A stretch of DNA of 61,211 bases from Pelotomaculum sp. (GCA_018435055.1 JAHDOA010000028.1:1-61211), one strand, 5' to 3'. Positions 8,459 through 17,775 are shown, numbered from the stretch's first letter. Numbers and translations are program-made. The notes: a model not told the origin generated them from the sequence alone.

Positions 8459-9142
8459 ATGATGGCGAAACCATACATAGCCATAGACGGACCGGCAGGC
8501 GCCGGCAAGAGTACCGTCGCCAGGGCGCTGGCAAAAAAGCTGGGCTATATTTATATTGATACGGGAGCTATGTACCGCGCCGTGACATTGATGGCGCTGC
8601 GCGAAGGTATAGATTTACGGGATCAGGATTCTTTGAGTCAACTGGCGCGGACTGTGTCAATTGAGCTTTTACCCGATTACGACGGCGGGCTGAAGGTGCT
8701 GCTCAATGGCGATGACGTGTCGGGAGATATCCGCAGCCAGCAAGTGTCTCAAAATGTTTCCCTGGTGGCCATGGCGCCGGGTGTAAGAAAACACCTGGTT
8801 GAACTGCAGCGGGCCATGGCTTCCCGTGGCGGGGTGGTAATGGAGGGGCGGGACATCGGTACAGTGGTATTACCGGAAGCCCCTGTTAAAATATTTCTCA
8901 CCGCCTCTCACCAGGAAAGGGCCAGGAGGCGCAGGGAAGAGCTTGCTGCCAAAGGTAATATAATTGCTCAGGAGCAGATGGAAAAAGAAATAATGATCAG
9001 GGATCAGATCGATTCAACCCGTGCGACAGATCCGCTAACGCAGGCTGCCGACGCGATACCGATCGACAGCACATCCTTTTCGGTAAACGAGGTAGTGGGC
9101 ATGATCATGGCGCGTATTCCAGCAGTAGAGGAACGGTCATGA
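8459..9142 (+). CDS. cmk: Cytidylate kinase
   Basis: Phosphorylates CMP and dCMP with ATP. The P-loop GPAGAGKST lies at residues 11-19, YIDTGAMYRA at residues 31-40, the LID-side GRDIGTVV near residue 132, and RRRREEL near residue 158. 227 aa is standard. ATG 8459 has GGAG seven bases upstream. The stop overlaps the plsC ATG (ATGA). The order cmk-plsC-ispH-rpsA is typical for Clostridia. Confidence 0.96.
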   Translation: MMAKPYIAIDGPAGAGKSTVARALAKKLGYIYIDTGAMYRAVTLMALREGIDLRDQDSLSQLARTVSIELLPDYDGGLKVLLNGDDVSGDIRSQQVSQNVSLVAMAPGVRKHLVELQRAMASRGGVVMEGRDIGTVVLPEAPVKIFLTASHQERARRRREELAAKGNIIAQEQMEKEIMIRDQIDSTRATDPLTQAADAIPIDSTSFSVNEVVGMIMARIPAVEERS

Positions 9143-9717
9143 TTTACAGATTGCTTAAATTTATGGCCACGGTTATATTGAAAATAGTAAGGCGCTGGGA
9201 TGTGCAGGGCAGGGAAAACCTGCCCGCCGGCGGTGGATTCCTCCTGGTGGCCAACCACGTCAGCTACTGGGATCCGGTTGTTGTGATCTGCGCGTTTAAA
9301 AAAAAAGTGTGCTTTATGGCCAAATCGGAGCTTTTCAATATACCTGTGATTGGGTATGTTTTAAGGATTTCCGGATCTTTTCCCGTGCGGCGGGACAAGT
9401 CAGACCGCGAAGCGATCAGGACCGCCCTCAGGCTCCTGGCCGAGGGGCAGATGGTGGGTGTTTTCCCCGAGGGTACCAGAAGCCATACCGGTGACCTGCT
9501 GAAGCCTCATCTAGGCGCGGCGATGTTGGCCGCCAAAGCGAAGGTTCCCATGATCCCTGTTGCCCTAATTGGCACCAGGGGCGTTTTTGGCCGGGTCAGG
9601 ATGATCATAGGCGCTCCTGTTGAAAGCAAGAATTCGGGGAAAGTCAGCAAGACGGACCTGGAAAAAGCCAGTGACCTGGTCATGGACCGGATATTATCTA
9701 TGATGACAAAATATTAG
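9139..9717 (+). CDS. plsC: 1-acyl-sn-glycerol-3-phosphate acyltransferase
   Basis: Acylates lysophosphatidic acid to phosphatidic acid at the inner membrane. A hydrophobic N-terminal helix is followed by the catalytic HX4D motif NHVSYWD near residue 40 and the substrate-binding FPEGTRS near residue 112. 192 aa is normal for the short Firmicutes form. It is translationally coupled to cmk by a 4-bp overlap. With plsY (19259) it would supply the two acylation steps of phospholipid synthesis in this window. Confidence 0.92.
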   Translation: MIYRLLKFMATVILKIVRRWDVQGRENLPAGGGFLLVANHVSYWDPVVVICAFKKKVCFMAKSELFNIPVIGYVLRISGSFPVRRDKSDREAIRTALRLLAEGQMVGVFPEGTRSHTGDLLKPHLGAAMLAAKAKVPMIPVALIGTRGVFGRVRMIIGAPVESKNSGKVSKTDLEKASDLVMDRILSMMTKY

Positions 9718-9830
9718 GATAAGATTAATAACAATAAATATAAAATATCCTGCAGAATTAAGCTATATATAAGAAGGAAAATATAAGTTATGGAGCGAAT
9801 CTTTTTTGAGAACAATAAAACGGTGATGAT

Positions 9831-11852
9831 ATGGAAATCAAGGTGGCTTCTAAAGCGGGTTTCTGTTCCGGGGTAAAGAGGGCTTTAGATTTGGCCATGG
9901 ATACCCTAAAAGAAAACAAAGGCCCTGTTTTCACTCTGGGACCGCTGGTTCACAACCCGCAGGTGGTGGCCTCCCTGGTGGAAAAGGGCATACGTGTAAT
10001 TGACGATGTTAGTGATATACAGGAAGGCGCCCTTGTGATTAGATCCCATGGGGTGCGCCCGGATGTACTGCTTCAAGCCAGAGAACGTGGTATAAATATT
10101 ATCGATGCTACTTGCCCCAATGTGCGCAGAGCACAGGAGCTGGCGGGTGAACTTACAGAGCAGGGCTACCAGGTTGTGGTTGTTGGCGACAGGGGGCACC
10201 CTGAGGTGCAGGGAATTGTTGGTTGGACGAACGGCAAGGCTGTGGTTGTGGAGAACCCGGAAGAAGCGGCTCTTTTAGATAGTGAGGCTAGGTTGGGGAT
10301 TATAGCCCAAACAACTCAGATGCAGGAGAACCTCGACGCCATTGTCGCGGTTATCCAGGAAAAAGGCATGGGTTACAAGCTTTGCAATACTATATGCAGC
10401 GCTACAAGCCAACGGCAGGCGGCTGCCCTGAAACTTGCCGGGGATGTCGGCGTGATGATCGTGGCCGGTGGCGCAAACAGCGCCAACACAAGGAAACTGG
10501 CCAGCATCTGCCGCAAGTCCGGCGCTGCCACATATCTCATTGAAACAGCGGATGAACTTGATCCGGCCTGGTTTAAGGGAGTTACTACAGCGGGGTTGAC
10601 AGCGGGCGCATCCACACCCGACTGGATTATAGAGGAGGTAAGGAAACGTATGGACGAATTTGTAGATTTGGACGGCCAGGAACAAGAACAAGAAGAAGGA
10701 ATGAAGGACACAGTTGAGGTGAAAGCTGTTCGTCCCGGTGAAATTGTCAAAGGTACGGTGGTTCACGTTAGCCCGGATGAAGTGATGGTGGATATCGGGG
10801 CCAAATCCGAGGGCGTCGTACCAATCAGGGAGCTTTCATGCTGCGAGGTTAGTTCACCCCAGGATATTGTAAAAGTCGGGGATGAGATAGATGTCTATGT
10901 GTTGAAAGCTGAAGACAATGAAGGCAGGCTAATCCTATCAAAAGAGAAAGCGGATACTGAAAAATCCTGGGGCAGGCTGGAGGAAGCGATGGATGCCGCA
11001 GAGTCCGTCGAGGGTGTTGTCAGGGATGTCGTCAAGGGCGGATTGATCGTGGACATAGGGGTACGGGCATTTTTGCCCGCTTCTCTGGTAGAAAGGGGCT
11101 ATGTGGAAGACCTGACAAAGTACCTCGGCCGGACGATTACCTGCAGGGTTATCGAAATGAACCGGGGCAGGAAAAAGGTAATCCTATCCCGCAAAGCATT
11201 GCTGGAGGAAGAGTATGTCCGCTTGCGCCAGGAAATGATGGAAAATCTGCAGGAAAACCAGGTGGTAAAAGGGATAGTTCGCCGGCTGACCAGTTTTGGC
11301 GCCTTTGTGGATATAGGCGGTGTCGACGGGCTTTTGCATATATCCGAGATGTCCTGGCACCGGATTAACCACCCCTCTGAAGTGGTTAAAGTTAATGATG
11401 AAATTGAAGTCATGGTTTTGCGCATCGACCGGGAAAAAGAAAAAATTTCCCTCGGTTTGAAACAGGTTTTGCCGAATCCATGGGACACGGTAGAACAGAG
11501 GTATCCCGTGGACTCCATTGTCACAGCCAAAGTTGTCCGGCTGGCCCCGTTTGGCGCCTTTGTACAGCTCGAGCCCGGTGTGGAGGGGCTGGTCCACATA
11601 TCACATCTGGCGGACCGGCATATTGCCAGGCCGGATGAAGTGGTTACCGAAGGTGAAGAGATCAATGTTAAGGTTTTAAATATAGACACCGGCGAAAAAC
11701 GCATTCGCCTATCAATCCGGGAGGTCGACAGGGGTAAACAGCAGCGTGAATACCGGGAAAGCGCTGTCATCCAGGCGCAGGAGCCGGCGGATGTGGTAAC
11801 GATAGGCGACATGGTTGGGGATCTTTTTGATAAAAAAGAAGAACAGGAGTAG
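9831..11852 (+). CDS. ispH-rpsA: Fusion of IspH (HMBPP reductase) and ribosomal protein S1
   Basis: 673 aa. Residues 1-282 are 4-hydroxy-3-methylbut-2-enyl diphosphate reductase, the last step of the MEP isoprenoid pathway. The three [4Fe-4S] ligands are visible: C12 (FCSGV), C95 (ATCPN) and C189 (TICSAT). After an acidic Gln/Glu-rich linker (residues about 278-295) come four S1 RNA-binding repeats starting near residues 305, 390, 475 and 560; the third and fourth have the strongest FGAFVDIGG-type motif. This fusion is known in many Clostridia and appears intact here. ATG 9831 follows a weak GGTGAT site. Confidence 0.95.
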   Translation: MEIKVASKAGFCSGVKRALDLAMDTLKENKGPVFTLGPLVHNPQVVASLVEKGIRVIDDVSDIQEGALVIRSHGVRPDVLLQARERGINIIDATCPNVRRAQELAGELTEQGYQVVVVGDRGHPEVQGIVGWTNGKAVVVENPEEAALLDSEARLGIIAQTTQMQENLDAIVAVIQEKGMGYKLCNTICSATSQRQAAALKLAGDVGVMIVAGGANSANTRKLASICRKSGAATYLIETADELDPAWFKGVTTAGLTAGASTPDWIIEEVRKRMDEFVDLDGQEQEQEEGMKDTVEVKAVRPGEIVKGTVVHVSPDEVMVDIGAKSEGVVPIRELSCCEVSSPQDIVKVGDEIDVYVLKAEDNEGRLILSKEKADTEKSWGRLEEAMDAAESVEGVVRDVVKGGLIVDIGVRAFLPASLVERGYVEDLTKYLGRTITCRVIEMNRGRKKVILSRKALLEEEYVRLRQEMMENLQENQVVKGIVRRLTSFGAFVDIGGVDGLLHISEMSWHRINHPSEVVKVNDEIEVMVLRIDREKEKISLGLKQVLPNPWDTVEQRYPVDSIVTAKVVRLAPFGAFVQLEPGVEGLVHISHLADRHIARPDEVVTEGEEINVKVLNIDTGEKRIRLSIREVDRGKQQREYRESAVIQAQEPADVVTIGDMVGDLFDKKEEQE

Positions 11853-12088
11853 TCTTCAAGTGCAATAGCCCTAAGATAGGTTTCAACCCGCCTTGTAAGA
11901 CTTTGTTTGCTGCAGGTGTCAATACCAGTTGATTGTCAAAATTGTTTGCTGTAGGGCAGGTTTTATCCCGCCAAAAGGGACCTTGTTTACAAACCAGGAG
12001 CGGTAAATAGCCGCTCTTTTTTTTGCATATTTTTAGTTGGATTGGACAGCCTATTTATGAAATTTTCATGATTAAGGGGGGCAAAATA
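11853..12088 (+). other. Intergenic repeats between rpsA and DUF1614 gene
   Basis: 236 bp with two related segments, TTTCAACCCGCCTTGTAAGA near 11880 and TTTTATCCCGCCAAAAGGGA near 11961, both followed or preceded by a TTGTTTGCTG(C/T)AG box. Related AACCCGCC boxes occur near 19145, 27637 and 44893. A terminator follows at 11998. Confidence 0.5.
11998..12024 (+). terminator. Rho-independent terminator
   Basis: GAGCGG-TAAATAG-CCGCTC followed by nine Ts; ends the cmk-plsC-ispH-rpsA transcript. Confidence 0.9.
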
Positions 12089-12856
12089 TTGGATCAGAAC
12101 GCCATAGGAATCATAGTTCTAATTGCTGTGTCAATACTTATTTACCTCGGGCTGGCCCATAGGGCCCTTGACCGGATGAAGCTTTCAGACAGGGGCGCGT
12201 TACTAGTAATCGGCTTAATCATACTTGGTGGATTCATCAATATCCCACTGCCTTTTCTTCCCTTCAACACAGCTGTGAATGTGGGAGGGGCGCTGATCCC
12301 GGTCGGGCTGGCTATATATCTTCTGGTCAGGGCGGGTACAAGAAAAGAATGGCTCAGGGCTCTGGTCGGGACTGTTGCCACAGCTGTTGTTGTATACGTG
12401 GTAGGCTCCCTGATTAATTCCGGTTCCACAATGGAGCCCGCCGGCCGCGCGGCGGTTATTGACGCTATTTATCTTTATCCCCTGGTGGGCGGCATAGTCG
12501 CTTACCTGTTCGGCAGGTCCAGGCGGGGAGCATTTATTGCAGCCACCCTCGGCGTCCTGCTGGTGGATATATTTCAGTACGCATGGCTTATAAACCAGGG
12601 CGCGCCTGCCAGCTATACCATGCTAATCGGAGGCGCCGGCGCTTTTGACGCCATTGTGCTTGCGGGCATATTCGCGGTTATTTTGGCTGAATTAATTGGG
12701 GAGTCGCTGGAGAGACTTTCAGGCGGCCCCAAAACAGAAGGACGGCCGCCGGAACTGGTTAAAGGTTTAAAAAAACCTGCGCCTGACTCTCACGCAGGCA
12801 TTGGCGGCGGTGCGGAAAATCGCCGGGGAAGCAATAAAAAGGAGGACGAAATCTGA
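12089..12856 (+). CDS. DUF1614 membrane protein
   Basis: A 255-aa integral membrane protein with seven or so hydrophobic segments (first at residues 6-22, last near 205-222) and a polar Gly/Lys-rich tail. It matches the DUF1614 family as I know it from Clostridia; its function is not established. TTG 12089 has AAGGGGGG nine bases upstream; an in-frame start at 12023 would fall inside the preceding terminator and is rejected. The stop overlaps the spoIIP ATG (TGATG), so the two are coupled and DUF1614 may have a sporulation-linked role (inference). Confidence 0.8.
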   Translation: MDQNAIGIIVLIAVSILIYLGLAHRALDRMKLSDRGALLVIGLIILGGFINIPLPFLPFNTAVNVGGALIPVGLAIYLLVRAGTRKEWLRALVGTVATAVVVYVVGSLINSGSTMEPAGRAAVIDAIYLYPLVGGIVAYLFGRSRRGAFIAATLGVLLVDIFQYAWLINQGAPASYTMLIGGAGAFDAIVLAGIFAVILAELIGESLERLSGGPKTEGRPPELVKGLKKPAPDSHAGIGGGAENRRGSNKKEDEI

Positions 12857-14058
12857 TGAAAAAACGGAGGCGCAGGTTCATCTTATATACAGCAGCCCTG
12901 CTGGCAGGTCTGGTTCTTCTGGTTTACAGCGCAAACAAAGACATGCGGTTTTGGCCTGTTATAAACACAGCGGGATTTCTCAATAATGAAATATCTGACC
13001 ACATTGGCGGTACGTTTACCACAATCGCAGATGAGCAGGGGAATTTGCTAAGCATGATGTCCCGCAATGTCTATGTGGGTGACGAACTATACACCTCGGA
13101 GGGTAAAGGTTACCGGGTTAATAAGGTAACGGGCGGTATGGCGGAGGCGGTATTTACCGGCATGGACGCCCAGATAGTCGCCTACAATGATTTTTTCACC
13201 GCCCGGGAGGTGCCTGTAGCTACAAATGCTGAAAAAAAAGGAAACATTGCAGTTTACCATTCACATACCGATGAGTCTTATGTGCCTTCGGACGGCACGG
13301 AAGCCATACCTTTCAAAGGCGGCATTTACCAGGTGGGCAAAGCCATGGTGGATAAACTGCAGGGCAGCGGGATCTCCGTAAATTATGATCAGACCGCGCA
13401 CGATCCGCACGATAACAACGCCTATGTCCGCTCCAGAAGGACAGCCGCAAATTTAATGAAAGACAAACCCACAGCCATTTTTGACGTGCATCGCGATGGT
13501 GTGCCGGATCCTTCCTATTACCGCGCGGAAATAGACGGCAAGGATGTGGCCAAACTGCGCCTGGTTGTCGGCAGGGAAAACCCCCGCATGGAGGCAAATA
13601 TGGATTTCGCCAAGCGGATGATGGCGGCGGCCAATAATGCGCACCCCAAGGTAGTAAAGGAAATATTCGTAGGCAAGGGGGATTATAACCAGGATCTTTC
13701 ACCCACGGCGCTGCTGATTGAAGCCGGTACCCATACAAACAGCAAGGAACAGGCTGAAAAGGGCATCGCCCTTTTCACCGACGCTGTCCCGGTTGCGCTG
13801 GGTATAAGCGGCTCACCGGCGGCTGCGCCGACCCAGCCGGGCAAAACCACGGGGGCAGGTGGAGGATGGAAGGCAGCTGGATGGATATTGGGTATTACGG
13901 TGGCCCTGGGTCTGGGCTTTATCCTTCTTAATTCAGGCAGTTTGAGCAACGCCAGGGGTAATATATCCGGCTTTGCCAGGGAGATTACCGGTTTGTTCCC
14001 GCGCCGCGCAGCGCGTAAACCCGGCATGCCGGACAGCGAGCAGGATAAAGAAAAGTAA
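12856..14058 (+). CDS. spoIIP: Stage II sporulation protein P, peptidoglycan hydrolase
   Basis: Amidase and endopeptidase of the DMP complex that thins septal peptidoglycan during engulfment. There is an N-terminal signal anchor (residues 7-23). The SpoIIP domain has YHSHTDESY near residue 135 and FDVHRDGV near residue 213, whose His and Glu residues bind Zn, and LIEAGTHTNSKEQA near residue 294. A C-terminal hydrophobic helix (residues about 335-360) and a basic tail are additional to the shortest family members. 400 aa fits. Downstream genes also look sporulation-linked. Confidence 0.92.
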   Translation: MKKRRRRFILYTAALLAGLVLLVYSANKDMRFWPVINTAGFLNNEISDHIGGTFTTIADEQGNLLSMMSRNVYVGDELYTSEGKGYRVNKVTGGMAEAVFTGMDAQIVAYNDFFTAREVPVATNAEKKGNIAVYHSHTDESYVPSDGTEAIPFKGGIYQVGKAMVDKLQGSGISVNYDQTAHDPHDNNAYVRSRRTAANLMKDKPTAIFDVHRDGVPDPSYYRAEIDGKDVAKLRLVVGRENPRMEANMDFAKRMMAAANNAHPKVVKEIFVGKGDYNQDLSPTALLIEAGTHTNSKEQAEKGIALFTDAVPVALGISGSPAAAPTQPGKTTGAGGGWKAAGWILGITVALGLGFILLNSGSLSNARGNISGFAREITGLFPRRAARKPGMPDSEQDKEK

Positions 14059-14096
14059 AATTCAAGGCTTTCGCCTGGAAGGAGGATGCCGGCCAT

Positions 14097-14999
14097 ATGC
14101 CTGAATATCTGATCGTGATAACAGCCGGCGTCCTCGCTGGCACTTTATCCCGTATCATCCTGCTCAGGAGTGATTACAGGCAGTACCCGGGTTACCCGCA
14201 CGGTTACATGTCGCACCTGCTCCTGGGCTTTATAGCGTCAGCGCTGGGAGCGGTAGCGGTCCCCGCCGTCATGGCGCCGGAATATACCGCGGTGACTTTT
14301 CTAGCCCTGGCAGTTCAGCAGTTCCGTGAAATCAGGAACATGGAACGCCGCACCCTGGAAAGCCTGGAAAGGACAGAGTTAATCAAAAGGGGGCTGGATT
14401 ACATCGAAGGAATAGCCCGTACCTTTGAGGCCAGAAACTACCTGGTGATGGCGACTGCGTTTGCCACCAGTCTGGCGACTCAGTTCGGCGGCCTGCCGGC
14501 GGGAGGGGTTGTAGCTGTGATTACGATTCTGCTCAGCCGCAATCTCATGTCGGGCGAGATACTGGGAAATATCTGCGATGTCGTGCCGGCCCGGCTGAGT
14601 TTCGATGGCCCGACCCTGATGGTCGATGAAATAGGTTTAATCAATGTTGGTTTAAAAGATATGCGCGAAGATATATTAAAAAATGGCATTGCTGTAAAGA
14701 TAAAGCCAAAAGACGGCAACGCCAGGTCGATCATCCACGACATGGGCCAGCGCAAGGCCATTGCCTTTACAGCAGCAGTTATCCTCGGGAGTAAAAAAGA
14801 CGTGGATATTCCCGAATACACGCCGCTGGTGCGCAAGAACCCCCATACTGGTGAGGCCGGCCTTTATATCATGCCGGTGGAAAGGGACATGGAGCAGTTG
14901 ATCGCGGCAGTCAAACTGACTCCTGTCCTGGAAAGCGCCAGCAGTAAACCGCTATTAGCAGGTTCTTCAATCAGAAAAGCCAAAAAGAAGGTCGATTGA
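14097..14999 (+). CDS. YIEGIA family membrane protein
   Basis: 300 aa. The diagnostic YIEGIARTFEARNYLVM segment lies near residues 102-118. Membrane segments are at residues about 4-22, 39-62, 63-80 and 122-158. It carries the family signature of a protein conserved in endospore formers and located close to der-gpsA-spoIVA; biochemical role is unknown to me. ATG 14097 has AAGGAGG ten bases upstream. The next gene, its small partner, begins three bases after the stop. Confidence 0.85.
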   Translation: MPEYLIVITAGVLAGTLSRIILLRSDYRQYPGYPHGYMSHLLLGFIASALGAVAVPAVMAPEYTAVTFLALAVQQFREIRNMERRTLESLERTELIKRGLDYIEGIARTFEARNYLVMATAFATSLATQFGGLPAGGVVAVITILLSRNLMSGEILGNICDVVPARLSFDGPTLMVDEIGLINVGLKDMREDILKNGIAVKIKPKDGNARSIIHDMGQRKAIAFTAAVILGSKKDVDIPEYTPLVRKNPHTGEAGLYIMPVERDMEQLIAAVKLTPVLESASSKPLLAGSSIRKAKKKVD

Positions 15000-15002
15000 T
15001 CA

Positions 15003-15191
15003 GTGCAAGGTGAGATAAGTAATATTCTGGCAGTGATTTCCCTTAACAAGGAACTGGTAAGCGGGGGAGCGCCCATTTTTTTTGCCCGTGACGAAGAGGA
15101 GTTGGAAAAGATAGCGGGATATTTGTCAAAAATCCTTGACGCCATGGTGCACGACCTGGGCAACGGAAGCTATGTCGTAGTAAGACATTAA
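15003..15191 (+). CDS. Small capping-complex subunit for YIEGIA
   Basis: 62 aa, start GTG 15003, three bases after the YIEGIA stop. It matches the small protein that accompanies YIEGIA (annotated in public genomes as capping complex subunit for YIEGIA): ILAVISLNKELVSGGAPIF, then a charged helix DEEELEKIAGYL and a final NGSYVVVRH strand. The start lacks a good Shine-Dalgarno site, fitting translational coupling. Its obligatory adjacency supports a joint complex. The role is not established. Confidence 0.75.
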   Translation: MQGEISNILAVISLNKELVSGGAPIFFARDEEELEKIAGYLSKILDAMVHDLGNGSYVVVRH

Positions 15192-15218
15192 GACATTTTG
15201 TTTACGGTGGGTAAGGTA

Positions 15219-15866
15219 ATGAAAGTTATTTACCACTGCTATGGCGGAAGCCATTCTTCCGTAACCGCCGCTTCAATACATTTGGGACTGCTGCCTGTGG
15301 ATCGGGTTCCCAGCAGGGAAATGTTCTGGAAGTTACCGCTTTTTGACCGCCAGGAGGCCGATCGGCACGGGCATATTTATTACATGGGCAAAGACGAATA
15401 CGGCCACGAGGTTTGCCTGGCGGCACGCCGCGGCAAGCCGCAGATATTTGAAAACGTTTTTGGGAATCTGGCGGATATTTTTGCCATACCCCAGCAGGAT
15501 TACATGTTTGTTAACGTTATGAATAGTGTTAACCTGACCATGAAATTTGGTGGTTTTCTGTCCCGACGATGGGGATTTATCGACCTGGGCCGGCCGATTG
15601 TAACAATGGGTACGCAGGTCGCCTATTTTCGCCTGGTACATCTTGTCCAAAAAGTTAAGGACGTGGTAAAGGATGATGGCTATGAAAATTCTTTATTTCA
15701 GCGACAGCTGGTTTCCGCTGGCGGCTCTGGCCGGAGCGATTCACACCGGCAGGCTGCCGGCGGGAGAACTGCCGGTCCGGGACCAGTTATGGGACCTGCT
15801 GTCTTTGAATATAAGAGGCGGGGAAGGGAAAATAATTTCCCTGGGGGAGGACGGCGCCGGAAATAA
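15219..15866 (+). CDS. DUF3189 family protein, first copy, with lost stop
   Basis: MKVIYHCYGGSHSSVTAA opens at ATG 15219 with GGTGGG upstream. The DUF3189 domain covers residues 1-150 (SRRWGFIDLGRPIVTMGT near 112). The last ~64 residues are simply the next gene read in another frame and are Gly/Arg-rich, so they are unlikely to be functional. A one-base shift would place a TAA at 15667-15669, four bases before the next ATG cluster. Either a small indel removed the natural stop or the protein really carries a junk tail. The function of DUF3189 is unknown; it clusters with sporulation genes. Confidence 0.75.
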   Translation: MKVIYHCYGGSHSSVTAASIHLGLLPVDRVPSREMFWKLPLFDRQEADRHGHIYYMGKDEYGHEVCLAARRGKPQIFENVFGNLADIFAIPQQDYMFVNVMNSVNLTMKFGGFLSRRWGFIDLGRPIVTMGTQVAYFRLVHLVQKVKDVVKDDGYENSLFQRQLVSAGGSGRSDSHRQAAGGRTAGPGPVMGPAVFEYKRRGRENNFPGGGRRRK

Positions 15867-16140
15867 AGTTTACGCTCTTTCTGTTAAAGGTGAGCGGGGT
15901 ATGATTTACCGCCTTGTGGAGAGTTTCCTGCGCATTTACAATATACAAGATGCTGAAATGAGAATGGTGGACAATAGATTTCAAGATAATATATTTCTAC
16001 AGTCAGGCAAAATGTTGTGCCGCTTTGCTCTTTTAGTCCCTCTCGGTTGCCTGCTGTCCAGAATAGGCATAAAAAATTTATATGGCGAACTGGTTGAGTG
16101 GGCGCTGACGGTAAAAACAGCCGGGGCAAATCCTCCTTGA
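15682..16140 (+). CDS. DUF3189 family protein, second copy
   Basis: MKILYFSDSWFPLAALAGAI opening resembles the first copy, and a hydrophobic stretch FALLVPLGCLLSRIGI lies near residue 115. 152 aa, normal for DUF3189. Three in-frame ATGs (15673, 15676, 15682) are possible; 15682 is favoured because AAAGG lies nine bases upstream and the family starts MK(V/I). The two copies are divergent, so the duplication is old. Function unknown. Confidence 0.78.
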   Translation: MKILYFSDSWFPLAALAGAIHTGRLPAGELPVRDQLWDLLSLNIRGGEGKIISLGEDGAGNKVYALSVKGERGMIYRLVESFLRIYNIQDAEMRMVDNRFQDNIFLQSGKMLCRFALLVPLGCLLSRIGIKNLYGELVEWALTVKTAGANPP

Positions 16141-16194
16141 CTGTATAATGGAAATTATAGATAATTGTTAAGGGTGAAGACGGGGGGTCATGCC

Positions 16195-17535
16195 ATGAAG
16201 CGCCGCGGGTTGAAAATAGAAGCGGTGGAACCCGGGAGCATCGCTGAGGAGCTGGGCGTGGCGGCGGGGGACCGGGTAACGGCGATTAACGGTATGCCGG
16301 TGCGGGATTTAATAGATTTTCGCTATTTGGCAGCTGATGAATTGCTTTTTATTGATTTAAAAAAAGCTGACGGAGAAGAATGGGTGCTGGAGGTAGAAAA
16401 GGATTTTGACCAGGACCTGGGTATTAACTTCGGCGCGGGTGGTTTCGGGCCGGCCATAAAATGCATAAATAAATGCGTATTTTGTTTTGTTGATCAGATG
16501 CCGCCGGGCATGCGCCGGACCCTCTATGTCAAAGATGACGATTACCGGCTATCTTTTTGGCACGGCAATTTTATAACGCTAACAAATCTCAGTAAAAACA
16601 AGCTGAAAAGGATCGCCAGGCAGCGGCTCGGTCCGCTTTACATATCAGTCCACACCACAAACCCCGTCTTAAGAGAAAGGATGCTGGGGAGCAGCCGGGC
16701 GGGCTCTATTATGGAACAGCTGCGTTTCCTGGCCGAAGCAGGTATTGAAATGCACACCCAGGTGGTATTGTGTCCGGGGCTAAACGACGCGGCTGAACTT
16801 GAGAGAACTGCTGGTGACCTGTTTACCCTGTGGCCGGCTGTAAAATCGCTGGCTGTGGTGCCGGTGGGACTGACCCGTTTCAGAGAAGGCCTGTACCCTC
16901 TAGCCGCATTTACCCGGGAAAAGGCCCGAGCGCTTGTCCGCTGGGTCCACGACAGGCAGAAAGAATACATTACCAGGCGCCAACATCCTTTTATTTTTGC
17001 TTCGGATGAGTTTTACCTGCTGGCCGGGGAAACGGCGCCAGCGGCGGAAAGATATGATGGTTTTCCCCAGCTTGAAAACGGAGTCGGCCTGACCCGGCTT
17101 TTTCTGGATGAATGGGCTGATGCGGTGGGCGGCTTGCCTGATGCGTCTGAGCCACAAAGGATTGTCCTGGTCACGGGCGTCCTGGGAAATAAAATATTAG
17201 AGCCGGTGGCGGCCAGGTTAAATAAGATTGCCGGGCTGCAGGTTTCGATCAAGGTTATAGAGAATAATTTTTTCGGCAAACAGGTCACGGCTACCGGCCT
17301 GGTCACCGGGAGTGATATTTTAGCCCAGACGACAGATGATGCCGGTGACCTGATAGTGCTACCCGCCGTAATGTTAAAAGAGGACGAGAAGGTGTTTTTA
17401 GACGATGTCAGCCTGCAAGAGCTGGCTGGGAAATTGAAAGCAGCGGTGGCCGCCGTTTCGGGGCCTCGCCAACTGGTTGACGTCATCATAAACAGCCCGG
17501 CTAATGCCGAGATGTTTATTGATAATAGAAGTTAG
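16195..17535 (+). CDS. DUF512 radical SAM protein with PDZ domain
   Basis: About 446 aa. A PDZ-like N-terminus (VEPGSIAEELGVAAGDRV) precedes the 4Fe-4S radical SAM motif CINKCVFCFVDQMPPGMR near residue 90 (Cys-x3-Cys-x2-Cys) and a C-terminal DUF512 region with TGVLGNKILEP. Proteins of this architecture lie next to der in many Clostridia. The substrate is unknown. ATG 16195 has GGGGGG eight bases upstream; an in-frame TTG/ATG at 16165 lacks a site. Probably a metal- or SAM-dependent modification enzyme (family knowledge only). Confidence 0.88.
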   Translation: MKRRGLKIEAVEPGSIAEELGVAAGDRVTAINGMPVRDLIDFRYLAADELLFIDLKKADGEEWVLEVEKDFDQDLGINFGAGGFGPAIKCINKCVFCFVDQMPPGMRRTLYVKDDDYRLSFWHGNFITLTNLSKNKLKRIARQRLGPLYISVHTTNPVLRERMLGSSRAGSIMEQLRFLAEAGIEMHTQVVLCPGLNDAAELERTAGDLFTLWPAVKSLAVVPVGLTRFREGLYPLAAFTREKARALVRWVHDRQKEYITRRQHPFIFASDEFYLLAGETAPAAERYDGFPQLENGVGLTRLFLDEWADAVGGLPDASEPQRIVLVTGVLGNKILEPVAARLNKIAGLQVSIKVIENNFFGKQVTATGLVTGSDILAQTTDDAGDLIVLPAVMLKEDEKVFLDDVSLQELAGKLKAAVAAVSGPRQLVDVIINSPANAEMFIDNRS

Positions 17536-17586
17536 TTTCTGTTAAAACTGGGGCAAAATATTAAGATATGAAAACAATAAACAGAT

Positions 17587-17775
17587 GACAGGATTAACAA
17601 GATTAATAGGATTAACAGATTAAAAAATAATTATTAATTTTTTCTCCTGCAATATAATTAATTGTAATTTTTAATCATAAATATTTTTGCGAAATTGCAA
17701 AATGGTACTTTTTGCAGTAGAATTGTGTCTTAATCCTTAAATCCACTGAATCGTTTTAAATCCTGTAATCCTGTC
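17587..17775. repeat. AT-rich inverted-repeat element (copy 1)
   Basis: GACAGGATTAACAAGATTAA at 17587 faces TAATCCTGTC at 17766-17775, with further GGATTAA and TTAATCC boxes inside. A second element of the same design lies at 30446-30578. Both are upstream of genes. They look like a dispersed miniature element or decayed hairpin repeat. Confidence 0.6.

Noticed and set aside
10275-10766. Minus-strand frames within ispH-rpsA
   Set aside because: Shadows of a strongly conserved plus-strand gene.
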